Of a stretch of 64,000 nt of DNA, positions 18,162-31,527 are shown in pieces. Each line of letters starts with the position of its first letter. Within the stretch, counting starts at the first letter, position 1. Location of the stretch: contig NZ_VTDO01000003.1 of the NCBI RefSeq assembly GCF_015627125.1, positions 261,769 to 325,768 on the forward strand. Direction: 5' to 3'. The notes under the pieces were generated by a model. That model was not told the origin of the DNA and ran no database searches. It saw only the letters and a program-made list of their open reading frames with translations. The DNA comes from Acinetobacter rathckeae (GTDB taxonomy: Bacteria; Pseudomonadota; Gammaproteobacteria; Pseudomonadales; Moraxellaceae). The translations under genes and the position numbers were made by a program.

Positions 18162-20153
18162 TTATTCTCTAGCCAAAGCGGCAACAGGGTCGAGTTTTGC
18201 TGCATTTTTTGCAGGTAAAAAGCCAAACACTACACCAATAAGGGTAGAGCAAATAAATGCGGCCACAATAGATAGGGTAGAGTAAGACAGAGTAAATGCA
18301 CCACCGCCCAATTGCGTGAGGAGCTGACCTAAACCGAGTGATAAAAGCACCCCTAAAATACCGCCCAATAAGCACACCAATACAGCCTCGATAAGGAATT
18401 GTTGTAAAATATCCCCTTGTCTTGCTCCAACAGCCATGCGTACCCCAATTTCTTGGGTACGTTCAGTTACGGAAACTAACATAATATTCATGACCCCAAT
18501 ACCGCCTACAATCAATGAAATGACTGCAATGGCAGACACCAGTAGTGTCATGGTGTTGGTGGTTTTTTCAATGGTTTGGCGAATGCTGTCACTGTTCATG
18601 GTATAAATGTCTTGTGCACCATGCCGTTGCGTGAGTAGATTAACAATGGCATTGTCGGCCGCATCTGTAGAGTATTTATCATTAATGAGCACTAAAATAT
18701 TTCTTACATTTGACTGCCCTAAAATACGACTCATGACGGTGGTATATGGCATATATACATTCAGTGAATCACTCACACCTGCTGTACTTGTAGGTGGTGC
18801 AATCACCCCAATAATACGTGCAGGTACACTACCAAGTAAGATCACCTGACCAATCGGACTACGTAAATGTGAAAAGAACTGCTTTTGGGTGTTGGTATCA
18901 ATGACAACATCTTGGGCACGAATACGTACACTGGTGTCATCAAAACCTTGTCCCTCTTGGAAGCTGAGTCCTTTTACGGTGAAGAAGTCACGTCCTACGC
19001 CGTTAATGGTTGCCGTGGCTTCATTTTCTTGAAAACGAATCACTTTAGAGGTGTTTACTAAGGGGCTAACAGCACTTACATAAGGCTGTGCTGCCAGTGC
19101 ATCTGCATCACTTGGCACAAGGGTTTTAAAATTGGCAGTTTTTGAGTTGTCACCAAAGCCTTTACCTTGCATAACGGTAATGGTATTTGTGCCCAAGTTG
19201 CTAATTTCTTTTAAAATCTCTTGTTGCGAACCACGCCCAAGAGCAACCACGGTCACGACAGATGCAATACCAATAATAATCCCTAACATGGTCAAAAAGG
19301 TACGCATACGGTGTGCGTTCATGGCTAAAAGTGCCATACGAAAGGCTTCAGAGAGTCGATCTAAAGCAGAGCGAAAAGCAGATACTTTTTTACCTTTTTC
19401 TGTATTTGAGTTGAGTATAGCCTGATGTGAAGATGGGGTTTCGCTATCTTCAAGGGCTTTTTGTTCATTGGCTCGGTCGGCAATGACTTCACCATCTTTT
19501 AGCTCAATAATACGAGTTGCATTTTTTGCAACATCCATATCATGTGTGACTAAAATAATGGTGTGACCTGCGGCATTTAACGCACGTAAAATACGCATCA
19601 CTTCAATACCACTATTGGAGTCAAGAGCCCCTGTGGGTTCATCTGCTAAAATGACATCACCACCATTCATCAGTGCTCGAGCAATAGATACTCGCTGTTG
19701 TTGACCACCAGAGAGTTGATTGGGGCGGTTTTGGGTTTTTTGCTCAAGCCCAAGGGCAGTGAGTAGTTGTTTTGCTCGTTCTTTGCGTTCATGAGATGCA
19801 CTGCTGGCATACACTGCAGGTACTTCTACATTACTTTCTGCTGAAAGGTCATTGAGTAAGTGGTAACGCTGAAAAATAAAACCAAAATATTCTCTGCGTA
19901 ATTGTGCCAATTCATCAGGTTCAAGTTGACCTGTTTCATGACCATTCACGCAGTATTGGCCTTGGGTTGGGCGGTCTAAAAAGCCCAAGATATTCATGAG
20001 TGTGGACTTACCAGAGCCTGATTGCCCAACAATCGCAACCAATTCACCTGCGTAAATACTCAGGTTAATGTTTTTTAACACTTGAATCGTGCTTTCACCC
20101 GCAGGAAACTCTCGAATGAGGTCACGAACTTCAAGCAATGCTTGTTGTGTCAT
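18162..20153 (-). CDS. macB: Macrolide export ATP-binding/permease protein MacB
   Basis: A 663-residue ABC transporter fusing one nucleotide-binding domain to a four-helix permease domain with a large periplasmic loop. The ATPase shows Walker A GQSGSGKST near residue 43, signature LSGGQQQR and Walker B VILADEP. The permease has the first helix near residue 290, a periplasmic domain of about 240 residues and three C-terminal helices (GVMNIMLVSVTERTQEIG coupling segment). It works as a mechanotransmitting pump for macrolides, peptides or lipids. It is separated from macA by two bases and from the channel gene by eight. Confidence 0.96.
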   Translation of the reverse strand: MTQQALLEVRDLIREFPAGESTIQVLKNINLSIYAGELVAIVGQSGSGKSTLMNILGFLDRPTQGQYCVNGHETGQLEPDELAQLRREYFGFIFQRYHLLNDLSAESNVEVPAVYASSASHERKERAKQLLTALGLEQKTQNRPNQLSGGQQQRVSIARALMNGGDVILADEPTGALDSNSGIEVMRILRALNAAGHTIILVTHDMDVAKNATRIIELKDGEVIADRANEQKALEDSETPSSHQAILNSNTEKGKKVSAFRSALDRLSEAFRMALLAMNAHRMRTFLTMLGIIIGIASVVTVVALGRGSQQEILKEISNLGTNTITVMQGKGFGDNSKTANFKTLVPSDADALAAQPYVSAVSPLVNTSKVIRFQENEATATINGVGRDFFTVKGLSFQEGQGFDDTSVRIRAQDVVIDTNTQKQFFSHLRSPIGQVILLGSVPARIIGVIAPPTSTAGVSDSLNVYMPYTTVMSRILGQSNVRNILVLINDKYSTDAADNAIVNLLTQRHGAQDIYTMNSDSIRQTIEKTTNTMTLLVSAIAVISLIVGGIGVMNIMLVSVTERTQEIGVRMAVGARQGDILQQFLIEAVLVCLLGGILGVLLSLGLGQLLTQLGGGAFTLSYSTLSIVAAFICSTLIGVVFGFLPAKNAAKLDPVAALARE

Positions 20154-20155
20154 GC

Positions 20156-21469
20156 TTACATTCCCATTGGTGGCGGTGTGTTCGTACGTTTACGGTTGTT
20201 ATTGGCTTTCGCGTTGGCTGCAGATGAGTCACTGCTGTCTGCGATAATCACTTGATCGCCTTCTTTAAGCCCTGCAAGGACTTGCGCGCTAATACGGTTA
20301 TTCATGCCAACGAGTACTTGCTGTGGTTGAGCGGTATTATTCACCAATACACGTACCATGCTTAGACTGGCTTGACCTGATTTTAATAATTCTTTTTGTG
20401 CCTCTGTTAAATCAAGTTTTTGAGGCTTGTTTGCTGTATTGGTTGGAGCATTTGGTGGCGTTTGTGGTGCATGATCTGTTTTTGGGGCACGTAAGTTGCT
20501 TAAGGCAGCAGAAGGTACTAATAATGCATCTTTAGCCGAACTCAGTACAATATAAACCTGAGCCGTCATGTTTATACGCAACTTCTGATCTGGGTTAGGT
20601 ACATCAAAAAGGGCATTGTAGTAAATGGCAGTACTACTTGATGTGCTGGTTGAATCACTGGTAATTGAGTCAGGCGCAGGCTCAACTTGGCGAAGTGTCG
20701 CATAACGTCTTTTGTCGTCACCTAATGTGGTGAAATAGACTTGTTGCCCTTTTTCAATTTTCATAATATCGGCTTCGCTCACTTGTGCCTTAATGGTCAT
20801 TTGGTTGAGCTGTGCGAGTTTCACAATGGTTGGTGCAGTTTGGTTTGCATTGACCGTTTGGCCTTCATTGGTCACAATCGCGACAATCGTACCATCCATT
20901 GGTGCAATGATTTTGGTATAGCTTAAGTTAATACGTGCAGTAGATTCTGATAAGTGTGCTTGCTCAATTTGAGCATCAATGACTTTAAGCTGTGCGAGTG
21001 CTGTTTTGTATTTGGCATCGGCACTTTCAAAACTGGCACGAGAGGTTGCATCTTGTGCAAACATGGCTTTTTGGCGTTTGTATTCTAAATTGGCTTCGTT
21101 CAGTTGAGCCTCTTGTTGTAAGCGTTGTGCTTGCAGACTTTTGATATTTGCTGCACTATTTTCTAGGTCATTGGCTTGCGTTACCGAATCAATTTTAGCA
21201 ATGATTTGCCCTTTTTTGACTTGGTCACCAAGTTGAACATACATGTGTTTGACTTGACCTGAAACTTGAGCTCCGACATTTAGACTCTTACTTGCACCGA
21301 GTGTACCTGTCGCAAGGACTGTATTTTCAAGATTACCACGAACCACTTCTTCGGTAATGTATTGTGGTTGTCCATTCTTTGGTTTGAACCATTCCCATGC
21401 AAAGAAACAGAGCGTTGCAATGATTGCTATAACAACAATAAGGCGTATCGGTTTAATTTTTTTTAACAT
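20156..21469 (-). CDS. macA: Macrolide efflux periplasmic adaptor MacA
   Basis: The membrane-fusion protein that links MacB to the outer-membrane factor. From the ATG at 21469 it has 437 residues: an N-terminal anchor helix (about 8-24), a first lipoyl half-motif (GQVSGQV-like AQVSGQVKHMYVQLGDQVKKG), and a coiled-coil hairpin rich in A/Q (about 95-165). The second lipoyl half and beta-barrel/MP domains follow, with a Pro/Thr-rich insert near residue 340. A longer frame reaches an ATG at 21544, but neither start has a good ribosome-binding site. The later one gives the expected MacA N-terminus. It heads the macA-macB-channel operon. Confidence 0.93.
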   Translation of the reverse strand: MLKKIKPIRLIVVIAIIATLCFFAWEWFKPKNGQPQYITEEVVRGNLENTVLATGTLGASKSLNVGAQVSGQVKHMYVQLGDQVKKGQIIAKIDSVTQANDLENSAANIKSLQAQRLQQEAQLNEANLEYKRQKAMFAQDATSRASFESADAKYKTALAQLKVIDAQIEQAHLSESTARINLSYTKIIAPMDGTIVAIVTNEGQTVNANQTAPTIVKLAQLNQMTIKAQVSEADIMKIEKGQQVYFTTLGDDKRRYATLRQVEPAPDSITSDSTSTSSSTAIYYNALFDVPNPDQKLRINMTAQVYIVLSSAKDALLVPSAALSNLRAPKTDHAPQTPPNAPTNTANKPQKLDLTEAQKELLKSGQASLSMVRVLVNNTAQPQQVLVGMNNRISAQVLAGLKEGDQVIIADSSDSSAANAKANNNRKRTNTPPPMGM

Positions 21470-21576
21470 AGCGTGTTGTAACGTCAGCAAAAATGAAATA
21501 TAGAAGGGTAGATTAAGTGAAAATAATGAATCTACTGTGAACATGTTGGATGATTATAAAATGATTTAAATGAGAT

Positions 21577-21591
21577 TGATAATAATTATTA
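21577..21591. promoter_or_regulatory. Candidate Fur box upstream of macA
   Basis: TGATAATAATTATTA matches the 7-1-7 Fur model TGATAATnATTATCA at 13 of 14 defined positions. It sits between the holA stop and macA, about 110 bases before the macA start. The surrounding DNA is very AT-rich, so chance similarity is possible. Confidence 0.4.
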
Positions 21592-21593
21592 TT

Positions 21594-22580
21594 TTAATTA
21601 AAAAGTGGCTTGCCACATAAAGTTGCAATGATTTGTAGTACAGTCAGATGAGCGGGTTGCTTATTATGACCTTTAATTGCAAGGTCTACATGTAACAGTA
21701 AGGCAGGCCATTGTAATAGGCTATGGGGTTGAAAACGTTGCACTGCTTGTTGGTACATTCTGACTTTATTTTGCCAAATACCGAGTTGTGTTGCTGACTG
21801 CGGGTCTTCAAATATTTGCATGAGAAGGCGCATTTCTTTATTCAGTAACCATAAAATTAAGCTCATAGGCTCATCTGTGGCCACTAAATACTGATAAATT
21901 TTAACAGATTGAGCAAAGTCTGCTTTAAGTAAGGCATCGCTTAAATCATAAATCGAATATCGCGACTGGTCTTGTAAGCAGTTGAGTAGTTCATCAATTG
22001 AAATATTTTTGTGTTCAGGGAATGTGTCACTGACACGAATCAGACTGTTTTTAGCAGCCAATAAATTATGCTCATGGTGTTCAAGAAGCCATTTCCATGC
22101 ACTTTTTTCGAGTTGAATACCTACTTTTTTTGCTTCAAGTTCAAGTACATTTTGTTGGTCTTTTTCGTAGGGTAAGTGTAGGGAAACAACAACCCCATTG
22201 GCTTCGACTGTTTTAAAAAAACTACTTTTAAAGCCTGCACTGTCTTGTTTTGGCATGACCACAACAAGGGTATTTTCTTGAGGATCTTGAATAAAAAGCT
22301 TGAGCTGTTTGAGTGCTTGAGCATCGGGCTTAATATGACTATGTACTTCAATCGCTAATGCTTGAGAAAATAGCGATAGGCTATTGAGCGCTTGGAACAC
22401 TTGTTTCCAATCACTGACATTTTGTATGTCATAACGCTGTCTTTCAATGTCTTGGCTTTGCCAGTGCTTACGAAACTGGTCAAGTAAATTTTGTTCTAAA
22501 AGTGGTTCTTGCCCATGTAAAATCCAAGCACCCAAGGCATTTTGGCTGTGTTTGAGTGCTTGGAAATAGTCAATTTTCAT
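21594..22580 (-). CDS. holA: DNA polymerase III delta subunit
   Basis: HolA is the clamp-loader subunit that opens the beta clamp. The 328-residue protein has the normal length. It shows the N-terminal 'YDIQNVSDWKQVFQALNSLSLFSQ' region (in pieces, a W-x-VFQALNS-SLF motif) that carries the beta-binding element, an AAA+-like core without Walker motifs, and a helical C-terminal collar domain. It lies 21 bases after lptE, and the leuS-lptE-holA order is the usual gammaproteobacterial cluster. Confidence 0.94.
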   Translation of the reverse strand: MKIDYFQALKHSQNALGAWILHGQEPLLEQNLLDQFRKHWQSQDIERQRYDIQNVSDWKQVFQALNSLSLFSQALAIEVHSHIKPDAQALKQLKLFIQDPQENTLVVVMPKQDSAGFKSSFFKTVEANGVVVSLHLPYEKDQQNVLELEAKKVGIQLEKSAWKWLLEHHEHNLLAAKNSLIRVSDTFPEHKNISIDELLNCLQDQSRYSIYDLSDALLKADFAQSVKIYQYLVATDEPMSLILWLLNKEMRLLMQIFEDPQSATQLGIWQNKVRMYQQAVQRFQPHSLLQWPALLLHVDLAIKGHNKQPAHLTVLQIIATLCGKPLFN

Positions 22581-22601
22581 AATGAGACAAGAATGCTTAA
22601 A

Positions 22602-23114
22602 TTACTTAGCGGTAACGGTGGGTAAACGATTAGTTGCAATTTGGCGAGCCATTTGTTGTGCAACATCATCCACCAAAATATCTTTTAAATAGCTTTCTTC
22701 GTTGTCATCTACGTTTACGGTTGCCACATTGTACTGATAGGTTTTTACACTACTTACTGTTCGAGGTTGAGTAATTACCTTGCCATTTTTATCTTCAATT
22801 TGGAATGTTGCATTGAGTTGCAAAATGACCTCAGCCACACGACCACTAAGTTTCTGACGACGATAGTTGTAGTCTAAAACGCGTAATGTGTACTGACTGG
22901 CGTTTGTAGTGACGTGTATGCCATTGCCCGTAAGATAGACAATGAGTTTTTCTTCAAGGGCATTGGCTTTGGTTGGTAAACTGAGTGCCATGTTGTTGTA
23001 TGCAACAGGTGCTACATACGGGCCTTTACCTATAAGGTGAAAGCCACAACCGACCAAGCTTGCACTTAAACCTAAAGTTAAAACGACAGCTGCTAAACGA
23101 TGAGTTAAGTGCAT
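22602..23114 (-). CDS. lptE: LPS-assembly lipoprotein LptE
   Basis: LptE plugs the LptD barrel and helps insert lipopolysaccharide (or lipooligosaccharide) into the outer leaflet. The 170-residue product has a lipoprotein signal peptide with lipobox LVGCGFHL (C23), followed by the compact alpha/beta LptE fold with the conserved 'QYTLRVLDY' and late 'DDVAQQMARQIA' segments. It lies 12 bases after leuS and upstream of holA, the conserved arrangement. Confidence 0.93.
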   Translation of the reverse strand: MHLTHRLAAVVLTLGLSASLVGCGFHLIGKGPYVAPVAYNNMALSLPTKANALEEKLIVYLTGNGIHVTTNASQYTLRVLDYNYRRQKLSGRVAEVILQLNATFQIEDKNGKVITQPRTVSSVKTYQYNVATVNVDDNEESYLKDILVDDVAQQMARQIATNRLPTVTAK

Positions 23115-23126
23115 GCTTTTTCCTTT

Positions 23127-26163
<3,037 letters not shown>

Positions 26164-26636
26164 AAGCCTGACCACGCTGGTATGAAAGGGTAGATAGAAT
26201 TAAGGCAATCAATGAAATATAGCCTGAGGTAAAAATTACCAAAATTGGCCCTAAAAAACTATAAAAGGCAGGAAAATTTTCTTGTATGTGTTTTTATTGC
26301 AGAATAATTACGAAAAAGAGGCTTAAGCCTTGACATTGTATATTGAAACAACAAAAATGTTGCACTATCTTACATGATTTGATCACCCTTCAAAGAAATG
26401 TAGTTGCAATAGGCATGCACTCTAGCCGAGCTGTTATGTTTTAAAGTGTGTTTATCCCAGCATATTTTATATAGCCTGATGTGTGATTTCAGCGTAATCT
26501 GCTGTTGCGTCATAATTATTCCTGTTGCAAGATAAACCGTTTAGCTGTGCTGACACAAAAAAGCACAGTGGATATTTAGAATTAATCGTATTGTGTGTTG
26601 TAATTGCAGTACGGCAAAAAAATAGGGTGAATCACG
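26164..26636. other. Intergenic region upstream of ilvI, no gene seen
   Basis: 473 bases without a convincing reading frame. It holds the promoter region of the ilv operon and of the divergent DUF4124 gene. A perfect 12-bp palindrome AGGCTTAAGCCT lies at 26319-26330, followed by a TTGACA at 26330-26335 with no good -10 at the right distance. CAACA/TGTTG pairs at 26349-26362, and a 7-bp stem CTGTGCT/AGCACAG lies at 26545-26568. No leader peptide rich in Ile, Val or Leu codons and no terminator-like attenuator is evident. Confidence 0.6.
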
Positions 26637-28364
26637 TTGGAACTTCTTTCTGGTGGTGAAATGCTTGTTCGTGCACTTGCGGACGAGGGAGTTGAGCACG
26701 TTTTCGGTTATCCGGGTGGTGCTGTTCTACATATTTATGATGCATTGTATCAACAAGATAAAGTCAACCATTACCTAGTACGCCATGAACAAGCTGCAGG
26801 TCATATGGCAGATGCCTACTCACGTGTCACAGGAAAAACAGGTGTTGTGCTTGTGACTTCTGGGCCTGGTGCAACCAATACTGTAACACCAATCGCAACT
26901 GCCTACATGGACTCTATTCCAATGGTGGTGTTGTCTGGTCAGGTGGCATCACATCTCATTGGTGAAGACGCATTCCAAGAAACAGACATGATTGGTGTAT
27001 CTAGACCGATTGTAAAACACAGCTTTCAAGTACGCCATGCCAGTGAAATTCCTGAAATTATAAAAAAAGCGTTTTACATTGCTGCAAGTGGCCGTCCCGG
27101 CCCTGTTGTGATTGATATTCCAAAAGATGTCACTAACCCAGTAGATAAGTTCGCATATACTTACCCTGAAAAAGTGAAAATGCGTTCGTATCAACCGCCG
27201 TATCGTGGTCACGCAGGTCAAATTCGTAAAGCCGTTGATGAGCTATTGACTGCAAAACGTCCTGTGATTTATACCGGTGGTGGTTTGGTACAAGGCAATG
27301 CATCAGATATTTTGACTGAAATTGCACACCTTTTAAATTACCCAGTGACCAGTACACTTATGGGGTTGGGTGGTTTTGCAGGTACAGACCCTCAGTTCTT
27401 AGGTATGTTGGGCATGCATGGCTATTATGAAGCCAACATGGCGATGCATAATGCAGATGTGATTTTTGCAGTGGGTGCTCGTTTTGATGACCGTGTGACC
27501 AATAACCCAAGCAAATTCTGCCCAAATGCTAAAGTTATTCATATAGATATTGATCCTGCAACTATTTCGAAAACTATTTCAGCACACATTCCAATTGTGG
27601 GTGCGGTGCAACCTGTATTGCAAGAAATGCTTGCACAGTTGAAGCAACTAAATGTGTCTAAGCCAAACCCTGAGGCACTGAGTGATTGGTGGGAGCAGAT
27701 TAATGTATGGCGTGGGCATCATGGTTTACGCTATGAACCTGCTCAAAATGGCAACATGAAGCCACAGCAAGTGGTTGAAGCGTTATATAAAGTGACACAT
27801 GGCGAAGCCATTATTACTTCTGATGTAGGTCAGCACCAAATGTTTAGTGCGCTATATTATAAATATGACCGACCACGCCAATGGATTAACTCAGGTGGTT
27901 TAGGCACAATGGGTGTCGGCTTACCTTATGCGATGGGTGCAAAGTTGGCATTTCCAGAGCAACAAGTGGTCTGTATGACAGGTGATGGCTCAATTCAAAT
28001 GTGTATCCAAGAGCTTTCAACATGTAAGCAGTACGACATCAATGTCAAAATCTTGTGCTTAAATAATGGCTCACTGGGTATGGTTCGCCAATGGCAAGAC
28101 ATGAACTACGAAGGCAGACACTCGCAGTCTTATGTGAAGTCTTTACCAGACTTTAGTAAGTTAATGGAAGCCTATGGTCATGTTGCGATTAATATCACTC
28201 ACGCAGATGAGCTAGAAGAAAAGCTACAAGAAGCCATGGCTATTCATGATAAATGTGTTTTCATTAATGTATTGGTTGAAGACGACGAGCATGTTTATCC
28301 AATGCAAGTGCCAGCACAGTCTATGAAAGATATGTGGCTAGCCAAAGGGGAACGTACAGCATGA
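26637..28364 (+). CDS. ilvI: Acetolactate synthase large subunit
   Basis: A thiamine-diphosphate, FAD-dependent enzyme that condenses pyruvate with pyruvate or 2-ketobutyrate, the first common step to valine, leucine and isoleucine. The 575-residue protein has the catalytic glutamate in [14 protein letters not shown] near residue 50, the VTSGPGATN motif, and the ThDP-binding [25 protein letters not shown] region (GDG to NN: GDG..., [13 protein letters not shown]). It begins at TTG, supported by an AGGGTGA site. It overlaps ilvH by 4 bases. Confidence 0.96.
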   Translation: MELLSGGEMLVRALADEGVEHVFGYPGGAVLHIYDALYQQDKVNHYLVRHEQAAGHMADAYSRVTGKTGVVLVTSGPGATNTVTPIATAYMDSIPMVVLSGQVASHLIGEDAFQETDMIGVSRPIVKHSFQVRHASEIPEIIKKAFYIAASGRPGPVVIDIPKDVTNPVDKFAYTYPEKVKMRSYQPPYRGHAGQIRKAVDELLTAKRPVIYTGGGLVQGNASDILTEIAHLLNYPVTSTLMGLGGFAGTDPQFLGMLGMHGYYEANMAMHNADVIFAVGARFDDRVTNNPSKFCPNAKVIHIDIDPATISKTISAHIPIVGAVQPVLQEMLAQLKQLNVSKPNPEALSDWWEQINVWRGHHGLRYEPAQNGNMKPQQVVEALYKVTHGEAIITSDVGQHQMFSALYYKYDRPRQWINSGGLGTMGVGLPYAMGAKLAFPEQQVVCMTGDGSIQMCIQELSTCKQYDINVKILCLNNGSLGMVRQWQDMNYEGRHSQSYVKSLPDFSKLMEAYGHVAINITHADELEEKLQEAMAIHDKCVFINVLVEDDEHVYPMQVPAQSMKDMWLAKGERTA

Positions 28365-28858
28365 GTATGAGACACATTATTTCGGTACTGATAGAAAATG
28401 AATCTGGTGCGTTATCACGTTTAGTTGGTTTATTCAGCCAACGTGGCTATAACATTGAAACATTGAATGTTGCACCAACCGAAGACGAAACATTGTCACG
28501 CTTGACCCTGACAACCTATGGTGATGACCACAAAATCGAGCAAATTACTAAACAGCTCAATAAACTGATTGAAGTGGTCAAAGTAATTGCCCTAAGTGAT
28601 GGCGCACATATTGAACGAGAATTGTTGCTGATCAAAGTGAAAGCATTGGGTACAGCACGTGATGAAATTAAACGTACTGCGGATATTTTCCGTGCCACGA
28701 TTGTAGATGTAACACCAACCACGTATACCGTACAAATTGTGGGTACAACTGAAAAGTTAGATGGTTTTATGGATGCACTCGCAGAAAATACCATTTTAGA
28801 AGTTGTTCGTTCTGGCGTGTCGGGTATCGCACGTGGCGAAAAAGTTTTAAGTATTTAA
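28361..28858 (+). CDS. ilvH: Acetolactate synthase regulatory small subunit
   Basis: The 165-residue regulatory subunit that binds branched-chain amino acids, mostly valine, and stimulates the catalytic subunit. The N-terminal ACT domain is clear ([25 protein letters not shown], in which N-E-S-GALSR is the effector loop). The second half is the ALS_ss C-terminal domain. The ATG at 28361 sits in an ATGA overlap with the ilvI stop. The longer frame from 28334 would lie inside ilvI and lacks family similarity. Confidence 0.95.
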   Translation: MSMRHIISVLIENESGALSRLVGLFSQRGYNIETLNVAPTEDETLSRLTLTTYGDDHKIEQITKQLNKLIEVVKVIALSDGAHIERELLLIKVKALGTARDEIKRTADIFRATIVDVTPTTYTVQIVGTTEKLDGFMDALAENTILEVVRSGVSGIARGEKVLSI

Positions 28859-28883
28859 TTAAAAAGATTTTTACTGGAGATAA

Positions 28884-29903
<1,020 letters not shown>

Positions 29904-29909
29904 TTTTTT

Positions 29910-29959
29910 GTATAGACATAAAAAAACCTGCAAATATGCAGGTTTTTTTATGTCTATAC
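29910..29959. terminator. Terminator of ilvC inside a perfect 23-bp inverted repeat
   Basis: The arms at 29910-29932 and 29937-29959 are perfectly complementary over 23 bp with a 4-base loop (AATA). The GC-rich tip (ACCTGCA/TGCAGGT) plus the T7 tract makes a standard terminator, active on both strands. The GTATAGACAT outer arms extend it unusually far. Confidence 0.92.
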
Positions 29960-30074
29960 GTTTTGTCATGCCAGTATCATATGTTTTAGTTTATGATGAT
30001 GCTATGGGTTTGATGCTGTGTTTTAAAAAGTAAATATGGGTATAAAAATAAACACAATCAACAGAGGTGAATCT

Positions 30075-30623
30075 GTGTTGAATATATTAAAAATGAAAGT
30101 ATTGGCATTTGATTTACAATGTTGTATTTATTTAAATCAGTGGTCAAAACACCAGTCGGTTGCATCTTTTTTTAAGCTGATTAGCCGTTTAGGTGATGGT
30201 GTATTTTGGTTTGTGATGTTGGTCATGGTGTGGTTGTTAAAAGAACAATATGGCTATAAACAGATTATTTATTTGGCTTGTGCGAGTTTTTGTGCAACAG
30301 CACTGTACAAATTACTGAAAACGAAAACTTTACGTCCTAGACCGTACCAAGTACATCAGGTCATTGTGTTGGGTGATCGGCCACTAGATCATTATAGTTT
30401 TCCATCTGGGCATACTTTACATGCGGTATTGGCCACCATTGTATTTGGTTACCTTTCTCCAGTGCTTTTATATCTGATGTTGCCATTTATGGTATTGGTG
30501 GCGTTATCTAGAGTGATTTTGGGGCTACATTATCCAACGGACGTGTTGGTGGGGGCGTTGCTAGGTGTGGCTTTAGCTGTCATAGCACTGACGGTGGGCT
30601 ATTATTGTCATATTTTGCTGTAA
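30075..30623 (+). CDS. PAP2-family membrane phosphatase
   Basis: An integral membrane phosphatase of the PAP2 superfamily, which dephosphorylates lipid phosphates such as undecaprenyl pyrophosphate or phosphatidylglycerophosphate. All three active-site motifs are seen: KTKTLRPRP, PSGHT and SRVILGLHYPTD. There are about five hydrophobic helices. I start at the GTG at 30075, giving 182 residues, because AGAGGTGA lies correctly before it; a TTG at 30078 or an ATG at 30036 is possible. The substrate is not decided by sequence. Confidence 0.85.
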   Translation: MLNILKMKVLAFDLQCCIYLNQWSKHQSVASFFKLISRLGDGVFWFVMLVMVWLLKEQYGYKQIIYLACASFCATALYKLLKTKTLRPRPYQVHQVIVLGDRPLDHYSFPSGHTLHAVLATIVFGYLSPVLLYLMLPFMVLVALSRVILGLHYPTDVLVGALLGVALAVIALTVGYYCHILL

Positions 30624-30665
30624 ATCATTTATAATGTTTTTTGTACTAAAGATTGTGAGCAAGAC

Positions 30666-30866
30666 ATGGGATTACGTTGGACAGATACACTAGACATTGC
30701 CATTGAATTGTCTGAAGCACATGCAGATATCGACCCACAATGGGTACGGTTTACGGACTTACATGCATGGGTCTGTGCTTTACCAGATTTCTCAGATGAC
30801 CCTACAAAGTCAACCGAAGGTTTGCTTGAAGCGATTCAAATGGCTTGGATTGATGAAGCAGACTAA
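30666..30866 (+). CDS. iscX: Fe-S cluster assembly protein IscX
   Basis: A 66-residue acidic protein that binds the cysteine desulfurase IscS and iron and modulates Fe-S cluster assembly. The whole sequence matches the family, with LRWTDTLDIAIELSEAH at the start, DPxxVRFTDLHxWV in the middle (PQWVRFTDLHAWV), and LLEAIQMAWIDEAD at the end. It normally ends the isc operon, but here no isc gene is nearby; PAP2 and ndk flank it. Confidence 0.93.
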   Translation: MGLRWTDTLDIAIELSEAHADIDPQWVRFTDLHAWVCALPDFSDDPTKSTEGLLEAIQMAWIDEAD

Positions 30867-30904
30867 AAAAACTGTTAAAAAATTGAAATTTTACACGTTG
30901 TAAG

Positions 30905-30933
30905 CTGATTATTTCGACTGACCTCGTTATAAT
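30905..30933 (+). promoter_or_regulatory. Probable ndk promoter
   Basis: A perfect TATAAT -10 box at 30928-30933 has a weak -35 (CTGATT, 30905-30910) at 17-bp spacing, 43 bases before the ndk start. Confidence 0.5.
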
Positions 30934-30975
30934 GCGAAAAATTTTTGCTGTTTCTTTTGTTTAAGGAGCCTAATC

Positions 30976-31407
30976 ATGGCAGTTGAACGTACGTTATCTA
31001 TTGTTAAACCAGATGCTGTTGCTAAAAACCACGTGGGTGATATTTTTGCTCGCTTTGAAAAAGCAGGTCTAAAAATTGTTGCAACTAAAATGAAGCACTT
31101 GTCTCAAGCTGAAGCTGAAGGCTTCTATGCAGAGCACAAAGAACGTGGTTTCTTTGCTGACCTCGTTGCATTTATGACTTCTGGTCCAGTTGTTGTATCT
31201 GTACTTGAAGGTGAAAATGCAGTTCTTGCTCACCGTGAAATTTTAGGTGCGACAAACCCTAAAGAAGCTGCACCTGGTACAATCCGTGCAGACTTTGCTG
31301 TAAGCATCGATGAAAATGCTGCACACGGTTCAGACTCTGTAGCATCTGCTACACGTGAAGTATCTTACTTCTTTGCACAAACTGAAGTGTGCCCACGTAC
31401 TCGTTAA
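30976..31407 (+). CDS. ndk: Nucleoside diphosphate kinase
   Basis: Ndk transfers the gamma-phosphate between nucleoside triphosphates and diphosphates through a phosphohistidine. The 143-residue protein has the standard length, the N-terminal [12 protein letters not shown], and the active-site histidine H117 in NAAHGSDS. An AAGGAG site is placed before the ATG. In many gammaproteobacteria ndk precedes rlmN, as here, and a terminator separates the two. Confidence 0.98.
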   Translation: MAVERTLSIVKPDAVAKNHVGDIFARFEKAGLKIVATKMKHLSQAEAEGFYAEHKERGFFADLVAFMTSGPVVVSVLEGENAVLAHREILGATNPKEAAPGTIRADFAVSIDENAAHGSDSVASATREVSYFFAQTEVCPRTR

Positions 31408-31422
31408 TTTGAGACAACGTGA

Positions 31423-31457
31423 CCAGATAAGTGGTATACTACTTATCTGGTTTTTTG
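31423..31457 (+). terminator. Rho-independent terminator of ndk
   Basis: CCAGATAAGT and ACTTATCTGG form a perfect 10-bp stem with an 8-base loop, followed by TTTTTTG. Confidence 0.92.
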
Positions 31458-31527
31458 TTTTTCATACATTCACTTTTCGCAACACGCCCATCTCTCTCAT
31501 CTTCAATATTGTTTAGGTAATATACAC

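Noticed and set aside
26164..26636. Transcription attenuator with leader peptide for the ilv operon
   Set aside because: No reading frame rich in Ile, Val and Leu codons and no hairpin followed by a T run was found.
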